Positions 33,340-43,062 of a stretch of 64,000 bases of DNA are shown here, piece after piece. The position numbers were made by a program, and so were the translations under genes. The first letter of the stretch is position 1. Every line of letters begins with the position of its first letter. This DNA is from Candidatus Babeliales bacterium (GTDB lineage Bacteria; Babelota; Babeliae; Babelales; JACPOV01): NCBI GenBank assembly GCA_040879965.1, contig JBBDJI010000013.1, forward strand, positions 62,001 to 126,000, in the 5' to 3' direction. Under the pieces are notes generated by a model that saw nothing but the letters and a program-made list of their open reading frames with translations, ran no database searches and was not told where the DNA came from.

Positions 33340-35409
33340 ATGAAAAAAAGATTTTTTATTTTGTGTTTCTATATTTTTTATTTTTACGCAAATGTAATGG
33401 CGCAATCGACACATAATATTAATGAAGCACCAGTGAGTTATACATATAAAAAGATTGAAGAACCCGTTTATATTGAAGCAATTGTAACCGATCAAGAGGC
33501 AGCTGCCTTAAAAACAGAACCAAAAAAGGAAAAAGATCTTTTTGAAAAAAGTATTGAAGCAGCAACTAAAGGTTTAAAAAAGTTTTGGGATTCATTTAAA
33601 TGGAAAGATTTTAAAGAAAAATTTAAAAAACAATATGAGTTTCAGCATATTGGGCAAAAAGCCTATATATCCAAAGGAGTCAAGTTAACATCGCAAGGCT
33701 CACTGGATCCTGTTTATAGCCATGAATCAGTGTATTTAACAAAACGAACTCCTGTCGCGCAAAAAGCGTTGGAAAATTATACCAAATTAAAATTAACCCC
33801 AGAAGAACTTCCGCGCATAGCGTGTGCTTTTAGTGGTGGTGGTTATCGTGCAATGGTTTTAACGGTAGGATATTTAAAAGCGTTTGAAGATATGGGTTTA
33901 CTTGATAGTATTTTTTATATTTCAACACTCTCAGGTTCCACTTGGTGCTTAGGTCCGTGGACGTTGATGCAAGATTTTGAGAAAAATAAAAAAGTAACAA
34001 TAAATGCATTTAAAGAATCGTTACTTGAAAAAATTCGTAAAAATCAATTTAATTTGTTTGCAACAAAATATGCCGGCACCTTTAATGTAAAAAAATTTGC
34101 TGAACGAGTTATTTGGTCAAAAGTTTTATTTGATCAGATAATTAATTCAGTTGATTTGTATGGTGCGACTCTTTCTCATGTATTATTAGCAGATTTTGGT
34201 GATGATCAATTGACTCAACGATTATCGGCCCAATGGATGAAGGTCCGAGAAGGAAATCATGTATGGCCGATTTATACAGCCGTGTCGATGCATAAAACAA
34301 ATGGGAATTATCGCTATAACTGGTATGAATTTAATCCTGAAGAAATTCGTAATCTTGAATATAATTTAGTATTGCCATCATATGCTTTTGGCAGAAAGTT
34401 TGACAATGGGGTAAATATAGACTTTTCTCCACAGCAAAGTTTTGGTTTTTTAATGGGTATTTTTGGCTCAGCGTATACCGTTAATCTCAAAGATATTAAG
34501 CGCATAGTATTTGGTTATGAAGATACCACTGACTTAAAAAAACTGGTTGCGAATTGGTACAAAAAACCATTAACCTGGGCACAGGAAGGTTTTACTAAAT
34601 TGTCAAAAATTTTCACTTTAGCAGCACAGTTAAAGTTTAAAGAAATTTGGAACATGGCCAAAGATGATTTACAAAAAATACAAGCAACCGTATTTGCGCA
34701 ACTTTTGAGTATAATTGCCGATACAAAAATACAAATTCCTGGAACCAAAAAAGCACTCGGAACATCACGAGTAGCACCAGCACAAATAGCCAATCCATTT
34801 AAAGGGTATAAAGAAATTGCTCTTCCTTGGCTTGTAAATCGAGATTATTTAACTTTTGTTGATGCTGGTGTTGATTATAATATTCCGTTATTACCTCTTT
34901 TTAGACCAGAAAGAAAACTAGATATAATTATTATAGGTGATGCTTCTGGAGATGTTACTGGCGGTTCACAAGAATTAAGCAAAGCATTGGCTGATATAAA
35001 GCGAGTATGGGGAGTGGATTATACAAAAGATAATACATTGAGCAGCAAAACTATTGAAATATATAGACCCGTGCAGGAGAATTATCCATTAGCAGGAGAT
35101 GTATTTAAAGCAGTGCGCCCACCATTACTTATATATTTCAATTTTTTGAAAGATAATAATTTAATGAAGAATGCACAAAATGATGTAGTGCTAAAAAAAG
35201 TTATTGAAGAAAATAAATTAATGCAGTTTAATCCAGAAGAATGTATTAATAGTTTTTGTAGTACTTTTAATTTTAATTATACACAAGAACAATTTAAGCA
35301 ATTAACTGGTATTGCTGAGTTTAATATAAAAGCGCATGGAGATATTATAGAAAAAATAATTGATGAACGTATTGATTTATTAGTGCAACATCCGGAATTT
35401 GGCGGCTAA
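33340..35409 (+). CDS. Exported cytosolic-PLA2-like phospholipase
   Basis: About 689 aa from ATG 33340 (AAGGGAAAG upstream; the longer frame from 33286 is unlikely). A signal peptide (RFFILCFYIFYFYANVMAQ) precedes a basic linker and a phospholipase A2/B catalytic domain. The glycine loop with its Arg is FSGGGYRAMV (about 162-171), the nucleophile is Ser198 in LSGSTW, and the catalytic Asp is D508 in FVDAGVDYNIPLLPL. This Ser-Asp dyad and the DAG..YNIPLLPL..P segment look like eukaryotic group IV PLA2 more than bacterial patatins. An exported lipase could attack host membranes or remodel the outer membrane. Confidence 0.88.
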   Translation: MKKRFFILCFYIFYFYANVMAQSTHNINEAPVSYTYKKIEEPVYIEAIVTDQEAAALKTEPKKEKDLFEKSIEAATKGLKKFWDSFKWKDFKEKFKKQYEFQHIGQKAYISKGVKLTSQGSLDPVYSHESVYLTKRTPVAQKALENYTKLKLTPEELPRIACAFSGGGYRAMVLTVGYLKAFEDMGLLDSIFYISTLSGSTWCLGPWTLMQDFEKNKKVTINAFKESLLEKIRKNQFNLFATKYAGTFNVKKFAERVIWSKVLFDQIINSVDLYGATLSHVLLADFGDDQLTQRLSAQWMKVREGNHVWPIYTAVSMHKTNGNYRYNWYEFNPEEIRNLEYNLVLPSYAFGRKFDNGVNIDFSPQQSFGFLMGIFGSAYTVNLKDIKRIVFGYEDTTDLKKLVANWYKKPLTWAQEGFTKLSKIFTLAAQLKFKEIWNMAKDDLQKIQATVFAQLLSIIADTKIQIPGTKKALGTSRVAPAQIANPFKGYKEIALPWLVNRDYLTFVDAGVDYNIPLLPLFRPERKLDIIIIGDASGDVTGGSQELSKALADIKRVWGVDYTKDNTLSSKTIEIYRPVQENYPLAGDVFKAVRPPLLIYFNFLKDNNLMKNAQNDVVLKKVIEENKLMQFNPEECINSFCSTFNFNYTQEQFKQLTGIAEFNIKAHGDIIEKIIDERIDLLVQHPEFGG

Positions 35410-35478
35410 AACTTTAATTTTACCGTAAAAAAGAGTATTCTTATCACTTATTAAGACTTAAAAATATGAAAAGTGTAT

Positions 35479-37224
35479 ATGAATACTCTGCAAGGTGAAA
35501 AGTATCTATGGAAATTACCAACATGCAATGAGCAAGCATTATTTGAATTAGTGCGACGCTATAATTTTTCCATGCCAATTGCACAAACAATTCTTACGCG
35601 CGGTTATGTAACTCAGCAGGAGATTGATGCATATCTATTCAGTTCTTTTGAAAAAGATGTGGCACATGCTTCTTTATTTAAAGATGCGCAAAAAGCAATC
35701 GACCGCATTATAACAGCAATTAATAATAATGAAAAAATATTGGTGTTCGGTGACTATGATGTTGATGGTATTACTTCATCCGCGTTAATGATGCTGTGCT
35801 TAAAACCCTTGGGTGCCAATATTAACTTTTTTTTACCGCATCGTGTGCGGGATGGTTATGGACTTTCTGTTTCAATTGTTGAACGTGCTGCACAAAATAA
35901 TTATAAGGTTATTATTACCGTTGATAATGGTATCACTGCATTTGAGCCTGCACAAAAAGCTAAAGAGTTAGGAATAGATTTAATTATTACTGATCATCAC
36001 CGTCAGCATGAAAAAGTTCCCGATGCATTTGCTATTATTAATCCTAATCAAAACGATTGTACTTATCCTTATAAAAGTCTTGCGGGAGTGGGCGTTACCT
36101 TTAAGTTATTATCATTATTATATGAATTGTTAAAACTTGAAATACCAAGTAAAGCATTTGAATTATTATTATTAGGAACTATCGCAGATGTAGTACCGCT
36201 TACCGGAGAAAATCGTTTTTGGGTCCGGCACGGCTTGCAATTTGTTAACTCAGTAGAAAGCTATGCGCTTAAGGTATTAAAAAAAAATGGTAATGTAACT
36301 AAATCGACTATTTCTGCTTCTGACATTGGTTATTCAATAACACCACAAATTAATGCACTGGGCAGATTAGAAGACCCTCGCCAAGGAGTAAAATTTCTAA
36401 TTGGTTCTGATACCAAAGAAGTTGATCAAGTTGGTACGGTTTTATTTGAATTAAATCAAGCCCGGAAAGAAATTGAGCGTTCTATTTTTAATGAAGTAGT
36501 GCACAAAATTGAAGCAAAACAAATTGATATTACTAAAGAAAATATTATTCTTGCGGCAAGCAATCAGTGGCCACCAGGAGTTATAGGATTAGTTGCTTCA
36601 CGTTTAGTTGGAGCATACGGTAAACCTACGTTATTGTTTCATTTAACTAAAGATGGCAAGGCAAAAGGTTCATGCCGATCTATTCCGGAATTTAATATGT
36701 TTAATGCATTGCATGAGACGCGCGAATTATTACTTTCTTTTGGTGGACATTCTTTGGCGGCAGGATTAGCACTTAATATAGATAATTTACCATTATTAAA
36801 GCAGCATTTAGAAAAAGTAATAAAAATGCAATTAACTGAAATTGATCTTAAGCAAAAAATTATGGTTGATGCAGAGTTATCACTTTCTGATGTGACCAAA
36901 AAAATAATCAGTGATTTGCATCATTTAGAGCCATTTGGTAATGAAAATCCTCAACCGGTATTTCAGGTCAAGCAAGCGGTATTAGTACAAAAACCATCAT
37001 TACTCAAAGATGCACACGTCAAATGTGCAGTTTTCGCTGATGGCATAATTAAACCGGTTGTTTTTTTTAATAGACCAGAACTTTTTGAACGATTGCGTGC
37101 GCAAGAACAAGAACCATTTGATTTGGTTGTACACATTTCTGAAAATCATTGGCAAGGTAAAGTATCGATTGAATTAATAGGCATAGATGTTGCGGGCTTA
37201 CAAGATATGGGGAATGTACAATGA
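35479..37224 (+). CDS. recJ: Single-stranded-DNA-specific exonuclease RecJ
   Basis: A 5'-3' ssDNA exonuclease for recombination and mismatch repair. The DHH family motifs are in order: FGDYDVDGITSSAL (about residues 93-106), VDNGIT, ITDHHRQHE (DHH near 173), and the DHHA1 part with GSCRSIPEFN and SFGGHSLAAGL. The C-terminal OB-like part (PFGNENPQPVFQV) follows. About 581 aa is normal. A GTG at 35473 is an alternative start two codons upstream. Its end overlaps cmk (ATGA), forming an operon. Confidence 0.95.
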   Translation: MNTLQGEKYLWKLPTCNEQALFELVRRYNFSMPIAQTILTRGYVTQQEIDAYLFSSFEKDVAHASLFKDAQKAIDRIITAINNNEKILVFGDYDVDGITSSALMMLCLKPLGANINFFLPHRVRDGYGLSVSIVERAAQNNYKVIITVDNGITAFEPAQKAKELGIDLIITDHHRQHEKVPDAFAIINPNQNDCTYPYKSLAGVGVTFKLLSLLYELLKLEIPSKAFELLLLGTIADVVPLTGENRFWVRHGLQFVNSVESYALKVLKKNGNVTKSTISASDIGYSITPQINALGRLEDPRQGVKFLIGSDTKEVDQVGTVLFELNQARKEIERSIFNEVVHKIEAKQIDITKENIILAASNQWPPGVIGLVASRLVGAYGKPTLLFHLTKDGKAKGSCRSIPEFNMFNALHETRELLLSFGGHSLAAGLALNIDNLPLLKQHLEKVIKMQLTEIDLKQKIMVDAELSLSDVTKKIISDLHHLEPFGNENPQPVFQVKQAVLVQKPSLLKDAHVKCAVFADGIIKPVVFFNRPELFERLRAQEQEPFDLVVHISENHWQGKVSIELIGIDVAGLQDMGNVQ

Positions 37225-37907
37225 TCATTACTATTGATGGTCCTACCGCAAGTGGCAAATCTACGGCATCTCGATTACTTGCAGATCGATTACATATCCA
37301 TTGCTTGAGTAGTGGTGCTTTATATCGCGGTCTTGCGTATATTTTGATTAATATTTTTAATTATTCACAAGAAGCGCTCTATAATCCCGCAACAAATGAT
37401 GTAGATATGGCTCTTGATCCACGCCATTTTTTATACAAATTAGATGGCAATGGCTGTGGCACGGTATGGTTTGATAATCAAAATATTACTTCTTTTTTAA
37501 AAACAAACGAAATTTCACATGCGGCTTCTATTTTAGCTACGCATCAATCAGTGCGTGATACATTAACAACTTTGCAGCGCTTATTAGCACAACAATATGA
37601 TTTAGTTTTAGAAGGCCGTGATGCGGGTTCCGTAGTATTTCCTCAGGCGACAAGCAAATTTTTTTTGACTGCCGATATTGATACGCGTGCTCGGCGTTGG
37701 CAGCAGGTTCAAAATAAGCTTGGAATAATTATTGATTTTAATGAAGCACGCCAACATATTCAGGAGCGAGATGCACGAGATAGAAATCGTGAAATTGCGC
37801 CGTTAATAATTCCTGAAGATGCTCTTATTATTGATAATTCGAACTTAACTATCGAAAAGACTATTCAAATAATGATAGAATATATTGAGCAAACTAAAAA
37901 AATATAA
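37221..37907 (+). CDS. cmk: Cytidylate kinase
   Basis: Phosphorylates CMP/dCMP. Walker A GPTASGKST (7-15), CLSSGALYRGLAY for the nucleotide-monophosphate site, EGRDAGSVVFPQA with the DxG substrate motif, LTADIDTRARRW as lid region and ERDARDRNREIAPL. At 228 aa it is full length. The ATG overlaps the recJ stop by 4 nt. Confidence 0.95.
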   Translation: MIITIDGPTASGKSTASRLLADRLHIHCLSSGALYRGLAYILINIFNYSQEALYNPATNDVDMALDPRHFLYKLDGNGCGTVWFDNQNITSFLKTNEISHAASILATHQSVRDTLTTLQRLLAQQYDLVLEGRDAGSVVFPQATSKFFLTADIDTRARRWQQVQNKLGIIIDFNEARQHIQERDARDRNREIAPLIIPEDALIIDNSNLTIEKTIQIMIEYIEQTKKI

Positions 37908-37915
37908 GCTAAAAT

Positions 37916-38323
37916 ATGAAAAAATATCAATTAATTTTATTATTAATATCAAGTATTAATTTGTTTGGTATGAATACAGATAAGCTGATCCAATGTATGC
38001 CGCTATCAGATAATGGATCAATTGTAGTTGGCAATGACGAAAATATTGTTTTTTTGTTGCAGCGTGAAACATTAGAAAAAGTTTTTCCAAAAAGGGATCT
38101 TTTTTTAGCTGTTTTTTGGGGAATGATTAAACTAGATAATTTACCTGCTTTACAAAAATTATTTTACAAAATGAGTTGGCATAAAAATAAATTAACCACT
38201 CTATGTTTTATTAATAAAAACGGCGATAAATCGCGGCCATTAATACAATATGATGCGAGATATGAAAGGCCAGAAATTATTTTTGATCAAGAAAAAATAG
38301 AAAAAAATTTATCGTACTATTAA
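37916..38323 (+). CDS. Small exported hypothetical protein
   Basis: A 135-aa protein with a signal peptide (MKKYQLILLLISSINLFGM) and a mature part that has no recognised domain (TDKLIQCMPLSDNGSIVVGND, then FFVIG-free basic C-terminal half with PLIQYDARYERPEIIFD). It begins 8 nt after cmk, so it is probably the third gene of that transcript. Export is supported; function unknown. Confidence 0.65.
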   Translation: MKKYQLILLLISSINLFGMNTDKLIQCMPLSDNGSIVVGNDENIVFLLQRETLEKVFPKRDLFLAVFWGMIKLDNLPALQKLFYKMSWHKNKLTTLCFINKNGDKSRPLIQYDARYERPEIIFDQEKIEKNLSYY

Positions 38324-38461
38324 AAAACACCTGATTCTTCTTCTCTGATAGGCCCGTAAAAACAACAAATTATTAATTTCCTACTTGAAAATATGCTATT
38401 CTGAGTGATAATAAGCTTTTTTTAATGATTTGAAGTAGGAATTTTAAGGGAGTAAGTGGTA

Positions 38462-39454
38462 ATGAAAGTAAAACATTTAACTTATCTAGCCATTTTAGTT
38501 TTTCTAAATATTTCGAGCGGTATTTTTGCAGAAGTAACGCAGAAAGAAAAACAAGCATTATTTGATGCAATAGTAGATGATAATTTAACTAAGGTAAAAA
38601 GTATCTTTGAAGGCAAAACTGATGATGAGAAAGTAGCTTTGCTTTTTGCTAAAGATCCTTCTTATCCACAGATTTCTTTACACATAGCAATTCACGGACA
38701 TATAAGAATTTTAGATTTTCTTTTAAAGCAAGCTCAATCTGCAAAGAAATTAGCTGATTTTTTGAAAGCAACAGATTATAAGAAAAAAACTTCTCTATAT
38801 AGGGCGATAGAGAATGGATATAAAAATTCGGTAGAAAAGATTTTAGAATTTATGCAAAAAATCAAACCAAAAGATCAAGAATATATTTTTAAACAGCAGA
38901 ACGTTGATTGGGTTACATCGCCGCTAGAGGCGGCATTGGAATCTCATGTTAGCTCTGGTATTGCAATGCTTCTAATTAATTTTATAGCAGATATTCCAAA
39001 TGAGAAAGTTAAAAAAAATATTATTAAAGAACGAGAAAAACACTATTTCCTTTTATCAACGCCATTATCTGTGGGGGCTTTTGATTTAGCTGCGAAATTA
39101 AAAAAACTTGGTGCTGATCCGAATCAGAGAGGCAAAAATAATAACAGTTTATTGCAGATACATATTCTGAATTCTGATTATTTAAAATATCATTTTAATA
39201 AAGCTTTCCCGGCAATCGAATGGCTTCTTAAAAATGGTGCTAGTCCGAATCTAAAAAATGATGATGGTGATACGTCATTGATTTCAGCAATAAAATCTGG
39301 TGTATCGGAAGATAAAATCAAAAAAGTAGTCGAACTTTTACTTACGTATGGCGCTGATTCTTCAATAAAAAATAAAGAAGGCAAAACAGCGCTCGATTAT
39401 GCAAAAGAAAAAAACTTAAAACAAATCATGAATATTTTAAAGAAACAGAAATGA
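38462..39454 (+). CDS. Exported ankyrin-repeat protein
   Basis: About 330 aa. A signal peptide (KHLTYLAILVFLNISSGIFA) is followed by ankyrin repeats of which the clearest are PQISLHIAIHGHIRILDFLL, KTSLYRAIENGYKNSVEKIL, AFPAIEWLLKNGASPNLKNDDGDTSLISAIKSG and KVVELLLTYGADSSIKNKEGKTALDYAKE. The ATG at 38462 is chosen because AAGGGAG lies 9 nt upstream; the GTG at 38456 is too close. Fewer Asn-rich turns than in the 4-7 kb group. Protein-binding, probably outside the cytosol. Confidence 0.85.
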   Translation: MKVKHLTYLAILVFLNISSGIFAEVTQKEKQALFDAIVDDNLTKVKSIFEGKTDDEKVALLFAKDPSYPQISLHIAIHGHIRILDFLLKQAQSAKKLADFLKATDYKKKTSLYRAIENGYKNSVEKILEFMQKIKPKDQEYIFKQQNVDWVTSPLEAALESHVSSGIAMLLINFIADIPNEKVKKNIIKEREKHYFLLSTPLSVGAFDLAAKLKKLGADPNQRGKNNNSLLQIHILNSDYLKYHFNKAFPAIEWLLKNGASPNLKNDDGDTSLISAIKSGVSEDKIKKVVELLLTYGADSSIKNKEGKTALDYAKEKNLKQIMNILKKQK

Positions 39455-39480
39455 TATCTATTTAAAAAAGGATCAATGAA

Positions 39481-39936
39481 GTGAAGAAAATATTTACGTT
39501 ATTATTAATGCTTCCGTTTTTGCATACTTTTATGGTTCAGCCAAGAACCACCGTAGAAAATCAAGATGGCTATAATTCAATTGGTGTATATTTTAGAGCA
39601 TTAGGATGTGCCAGAAATTCAAGAGCAGCAAATCTTGCATTTTTATGTAAAAATGTTGGTTTTTTAAAACCTAATACATCAACATCTTATAAATGGAAAG
39701 GCGGACAATCGAGTAAAAGAATATATATCAGAGTGCACAAAGGAAGTATCTATTTAGTGAAGGGTCAAAAACGAACGACAGAAAAAAGTTATCGTTTTCG
39801 AGCCAAAAAGTTAAAAAATCACTTGGTTTGGAAAGGAATTGCGGAAGAAAGAGGTGGGCAAATAATTTCTGTTTCTGATGATTTTAAATTTGAACATGCA
39901 CTTTCAGAACCTCCGAAAGCCCCAGGAATTCCTTAG
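39481..39936 (+). CDS. Small exported basic protein, unknown
   Basis: A 151-aa protein beginning with GTG (AAAAGGA upstream; the ATG five bases before is closed by TGA). A signal peptide (KKIFTLLLMLPFLHTFMVQP) leads to a basic, possibly beta-rich mature part with GVYFRALGCARNSRAANLAF, TSYKWKGGQSSKRIYIRVHKGSIYLVKG and a proline-rich end (SEPPKAPGIP). Two Cys (GCAR, FLCKN) might form a disulfide. It follows the ankyrin gene by 26 nt and may be co-transcribed. No family recognised. Confidence 0.6.
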   Translation: MKKIFTLLLMLPFLHTFMVQPRTTVENQDGYNSIGVYFRALGCARNSRAANLAFLCKNVGFLKPNTSTSYKWKGGQSSKRIYIRVHKGSIYLVKGQKRTTEKSYRFRAKKLKNHLVWKGIAEERGGQIISVSDDFKFEHALSEPPKAPGIP

Positions 39937-40026
39937 TTTTCTTTTTCTTAGGAGCTAAGATAAAACACATTTTAACGGAAAAGATTATACTTTAAGCCTT
40001 AATTTTTAGTAAAATACTAATAAAGA

Positions 40027-40170
40027 TTAATTGTATTGATTTTTTTGAGGTAATTGTTTTTCTTCGATAAGCATATTAATTATCTGCTTAAGTTTCTCCA
40101 AATTTTTACCACGCTTTTTTGCTAATTTAATCTCTTTTAAAAACTTTTTTTCATAAATAGGCTCCAGCAC
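40027..40170 (-). pseudogene. Truncated YafQ-type toxin
   Basis: A GTG-started frame overlapping the antitoxin stop (TAGTG). The product is 47 aa: MLEPIYEKKFLKEIKLAKKR, then GKNLEKLKQIINMLIEEKQL and PQKNQYN. This is the N-terminal half of RelE-superfamily YafQ toxins (K..LK.AKKRGK..EKLK..I..L....LP). The usual next part (DH.L.G...G.R..H..PDWLLIY) that carries the catalytic residues is missing and the DNA beyond the stop shows no match. It is most likely an inactive remnant. Confidence 0.65.
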
Positions 40171-40409
40171 TATAGCCCTAATTTTTTAAATAGATCTTTA
40201 GCATTTTTGGCTTTTATTAAGTTTTCTTTTTTCTTACTATTTTTGATAGCTTGGATAGTATCTTTATTTGGTGTGTGATTATAGAGGCATTCTTTTTGTT
40301 CTTGATAATGTGCTAGTCCATGATCTATAAATTCAAGAACCATTTCTCTCATGCTTTTTCCTGTTACTGCTGCGATGGCTTTAAGTTTTTTATGATCAAT
40401 TTTTGGCAT
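40170..40409 (-). CDS. RelB/CopG-type antitoxin, N-terminus probably lost
   Basis: A 79-aa protein: MPKIDHKKLKAIAAVTGKSM, REMVLEFIDHGL and a Lys-rich tail. In antitoxins this pattern normally follows a ribbon strand such as RITIDMPK. The DNA upstream does encode SNLSRITID in frame, and a start with a good AAAGGA site exists at 40447 (MSTK), but the two are one base out of frame at an A4 run. So a single deletion seems to have cut off the original start. The overlapping partner toxin is truncated. Antitoxin may survive from the ATG at 40409 but without its DNA-binding strand. Confidence 0.6.
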   Translation of the reverse strand: MPKIDHKKLKAIAAVTGKSMREMVLEFIDHGLAHYQEQKECLYNHTPNKDTIQAIKNSKKKENLIKAKNAKDLFKKLGL

Positions 40410-40447
40410 ATCTATAGTTATACGTGATAAATTACTTTTGTACTCAT
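40410..40447 (-). pseudogene. Frameshifted 5' end of the antitoxin gene
   Basis: From the ATG at 40447 (AAAGGA 4 nt upstream) the frame reads MSTKVIYHV and stops. One added base in the A-run after ACA would join MSTK to SNLSRITID and then to the antitoxin at 40409. Confidence 0.5.
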
Positions 40448-40582
40448 ATTATCCTTTATTTTAGCTTGTCTTTCATAAAAAGAATACCAGAAATACAGAA
40501 AAAAGTAAATTGTGTGTTTTTTATCCAATCGCAGTTATGACTTTTGACCCATAAATATTTTACTTTTTAATTGAAATAATAA

Positions 40583-40617
40583 AGAAAACAAAGAGGTCAG
40601 CCGAAACTGACCTCTTT
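40583..40617 (-). terminator. lon terminator
   Basis: AAAGAGGTCAG and CTGACCTCTTT form an 11-bp stem with loop CCGAAA (about 40590-40617), directly after the lon stop on the - strand, followed by TTTGTTTTCTTT. Confidence 0.8.
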
Positions 40618-43062
40618 TTATTTTGATTTCGCAGAAGCTTTTATTTTTTTCTTAACCGTTTTTTTCTTCGGCTTTTCTTGTTCTATAAATGGGTTGTGTG
40701 CCAATGCATTCTCTAAAACTTGATCCATATTTTCTACAAAAATGATATTAATATTTAAGCTTGTTTTAACTTCTTTAGCTAATTCCAAAACATCATCTTC
40801 ATTTTCTTTTGGTACTAATACTGTTTTTATGCCATGTTGTGGTGCTGCCAGTAATTTTTCTTTTAAACCACCAATAGCCAAAACACGTCCACGTAAGGTG
40901 ATTTCACCAGTCATAGCCACGTCAGAGCGAGTTTGGTTTTTAGTTAAAGCTGAAACTAAAGCTACGCACATGGTAATACCAGCAGAAGGGCCATCTTTAG
41001 GCGTTGCGCCTTCTGGAATATGAATATGAATATCCTTATTTGCGTGAAAATTACTTTTAATATTAAGTGCCGTTGCACGCGATCGAATATAACTCAATGC
41101 AGCATGTGCTGATTCTTGCATTACTTCGCCGAGTTGACCGGTTAACGTAACCGAACCTTTGCCCGGTAAAATTGATGATTCAATTTCTAAAATCTCACCG
41201 CCATATTCCGTCCATGCAAGCCCAGTTGCTAATCCAATTCGCTCAGGTGATTGATCGAGCGATGTTTTTTTAAATTTAGCGTAACCTAACCATTCTTTAA
41301 TGCGTTCTTCATTAATAGCAATATTCTTAATTTGCTTATCTTTTAGCAATATTTGAATAACTTTACGCATTAACTTATTGATTACTCGTTCTAATTGTCG
41401 TACCCCAGCTTCACGGGTATATTGCGAGATAATAAGCTCAATAAGTGAATCTTCCATATGGAAATGTTCTTCAGTCAGCTCATGTTCTTTAAGATTTTTT
41501 GGAATAAGAAATTTTCGTGCAATTTCTATTTTTTCTAAATCAGTGTATCCAGGAAGCGTAATTATTTCCATACGATCAAAAAGTGGGTATGGAATACCGT
41601 CAATAGTATTGGCCGTTGTCACAAACATTACTTTAGATAAATCGTATTCAACTTCTAAGAAATGATCTACAAAAGATTTGTTTTGTTCAGGATCAAGCAC
41701 TTCAAGTAATGCTGCAGCAGGATCACCATGAATATCACGTGTCATTTTATCGATCTCATCAAGCAAAATAACTGGATTCTGCGTTTTTGCTTTACGCATT
41801 GCTTGAATAATTTTTCCTGGTAATGCACCAATATAAGTACGACGATGTCCTCTGATTTCTGCTTCATCACGGATACCACCAAGAGAAATTCGTACAAATT
41901 CTCTTCCTAAACTTTTTCCAATAGATTCTGCTAATGATGTTTTACCAACACCAGGAGGCCCTGATAGGCAAATTATAGGAGAACGTTCTAATGATTTAGA
42001 GTATTTTTTTGCCGCTAAGAACTCAATAATTCGTTCTTTAGCCTTTGAAAGGCCGGCATGTTGTTGATTTAAAATTTTTTCTGCTTGTACCAAGCTAATA
42101 CGGTCTTTGCTTTGTTTTTTCCAAGGCAATGAAGTTACCCAATCTACATAATTTCGTGAAATAACTGCTTCTGCAGAAAGTGGCGGCATTTGTTCGAGCC
42201 GTTTAAATTCTTTTTCTACTTTCTCTTGCGCTTCTTCTGAAAGACCAAGATTTTTAGTTTTGCTGCGCAAATCACCAATTTCGACCTGATGGTCTTCTCT
42301 GCCAAGTTCCTTTTGAATCGCTTTCATTTGCTCAGTCAAATAATATTCACGGTGATTTTTTTCAACTTGATTTTGAACACGTCCCTTAATACGTTGTTCA
42401 GTTTCAAGAATTTCAATCTCTTGCGTTAAGAATTTGATTAATTTACTTAAACGGTTTTTTAAATCAAGCGTTTCTAGTATTTCTTGTCGTTCATAAAAGG
42501 AAAGATTAAGGTGAACGGCGAGTGTATCGGCAATAGTATCCATATCTTCTATAGATTTAACAGCCGCCATTAAATCATTTGGTACTTTTTCGTTAAGTCT
42601 TGTGTAAGACTCATATAAACTTTTTAAATGACGCCAAAACGCTTGTAATTCAACTGAATTTTCTAGATTTTCAGTTGGCAAATCAACACAATATGCATTG
42701 ATATATTCGCTTTCTTGCTCTGCTTTTAGCATTTTTGCGCGGCAAATACCTTCAGCCAAAATTTTTAAGCCGCCATTGGGTAAACGCATTATTTGAAGAA
42801 TCAGTGATTTAGTACCATATTCAAATACATCGTTTTGAGTAGGATTTTCTATTTCGGCATCTTTTTGAGTGGTAATAAAAATTATTTTGTCTTCTTTGAG
42901 TGCTTGTTCTACTGCCTTGATTGAATGAGTTCTGCCAACAATAATAGGGTGTATGCTTTTTGGTAAAATAATAACATTGCGTAGTGGTAGCAAAGGTAAA
43001 AGTATACCCTGTTGCGTATTTTCGGGAGCAAGTATTTTTCTATTTGTTGCATCTATTGACAT
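40618..43062 (-). CDS. lon: ATP-dependent protease Lon
   Basis: Cytosolic AAA+ protease for damaged proteins, 814 aa. Order: LON substrate-binding domain (LPLLPLRNVIILPKSIHPIIVGR), coiled-coil middle, AAA module with Walker A GPPGVGKTS (near residue 369), Walker B ILLDEIDKM, and a C-terminal S16 protease domain with the catalytic Ser in PKDGPSAG (near 691) and Lys in GGLKEKLLAA. The Lys-rich tail (KPKKKTVKKKIKASAKSK) is an extension. Monocistronic with a strong terminator. No CIRCE element was seen upstream. Confidence 0.97.
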   Translation of the reverse strand: MSIDATNRKILAPENTQQGILLPLLPLRNVIILPKSIHPIIVGRTHSIKAVEQALKEDKIIFITTQKDAEIENPTQNDVFEYGTKSLILQIMRLPNGGLKILAEGICRAKMLKAEQESEYINAYCVDLPTENLENSVELQAFWRHLKSLYESYTRLNEKVPNDLMAAVKSIEDMDTIADTLAVHLNLSFYERQEILETLDLKNRLSKLIKFLTQEIEILETEQRIKGRVQNQVEKNHREYYLTEQMKAIQKELGREDHQVEIGDLRSKTKNLGLSEEAQEKVEKEFKRLEQMPPLSAEAVISRNYVDWVTSLPWKKQSKDRISLVQAEKILNQQHAGLSKAKERIIEFLAAKKYSKSLERSPIICLSGPPGVGKTSLAESIGKSLGREFVRISLGGIRDEAEIRGHRRTYIGALPGKIIQAMRKAKTQNPVILLDEIDKMTRDIHGDPAAALLEVLDPEQNKSFVDHFLEVEYDLSKVMFVTTANTIDGIPYPLFDRMEIITLPGYTDLEKIEIARKFLIPKNLKEHELTEEHFHMEDSLIELIISQYTREAGVRQLERVINKLMRKVIQILLKDKQIKNIAINEERIKEWLGYAKFKKTSLDQSPERIGLATGLAWTEYGGEILEIESSILPGKGSVTLTGQLGEVMQESAHAALSYIRSRATALNIKSNFHANKDIHIHIPEGATPKDGPSAGITMCVALVSALTKNQTRSDVAMTGEITLRGRVLAIGGLKEKLLAAPQHGIKTVLVPKENEDDVLELAKEVKTSLNINIIFVENMDQVLENALAHNPFIEQEKPKKKTVKKKIKASAKSK

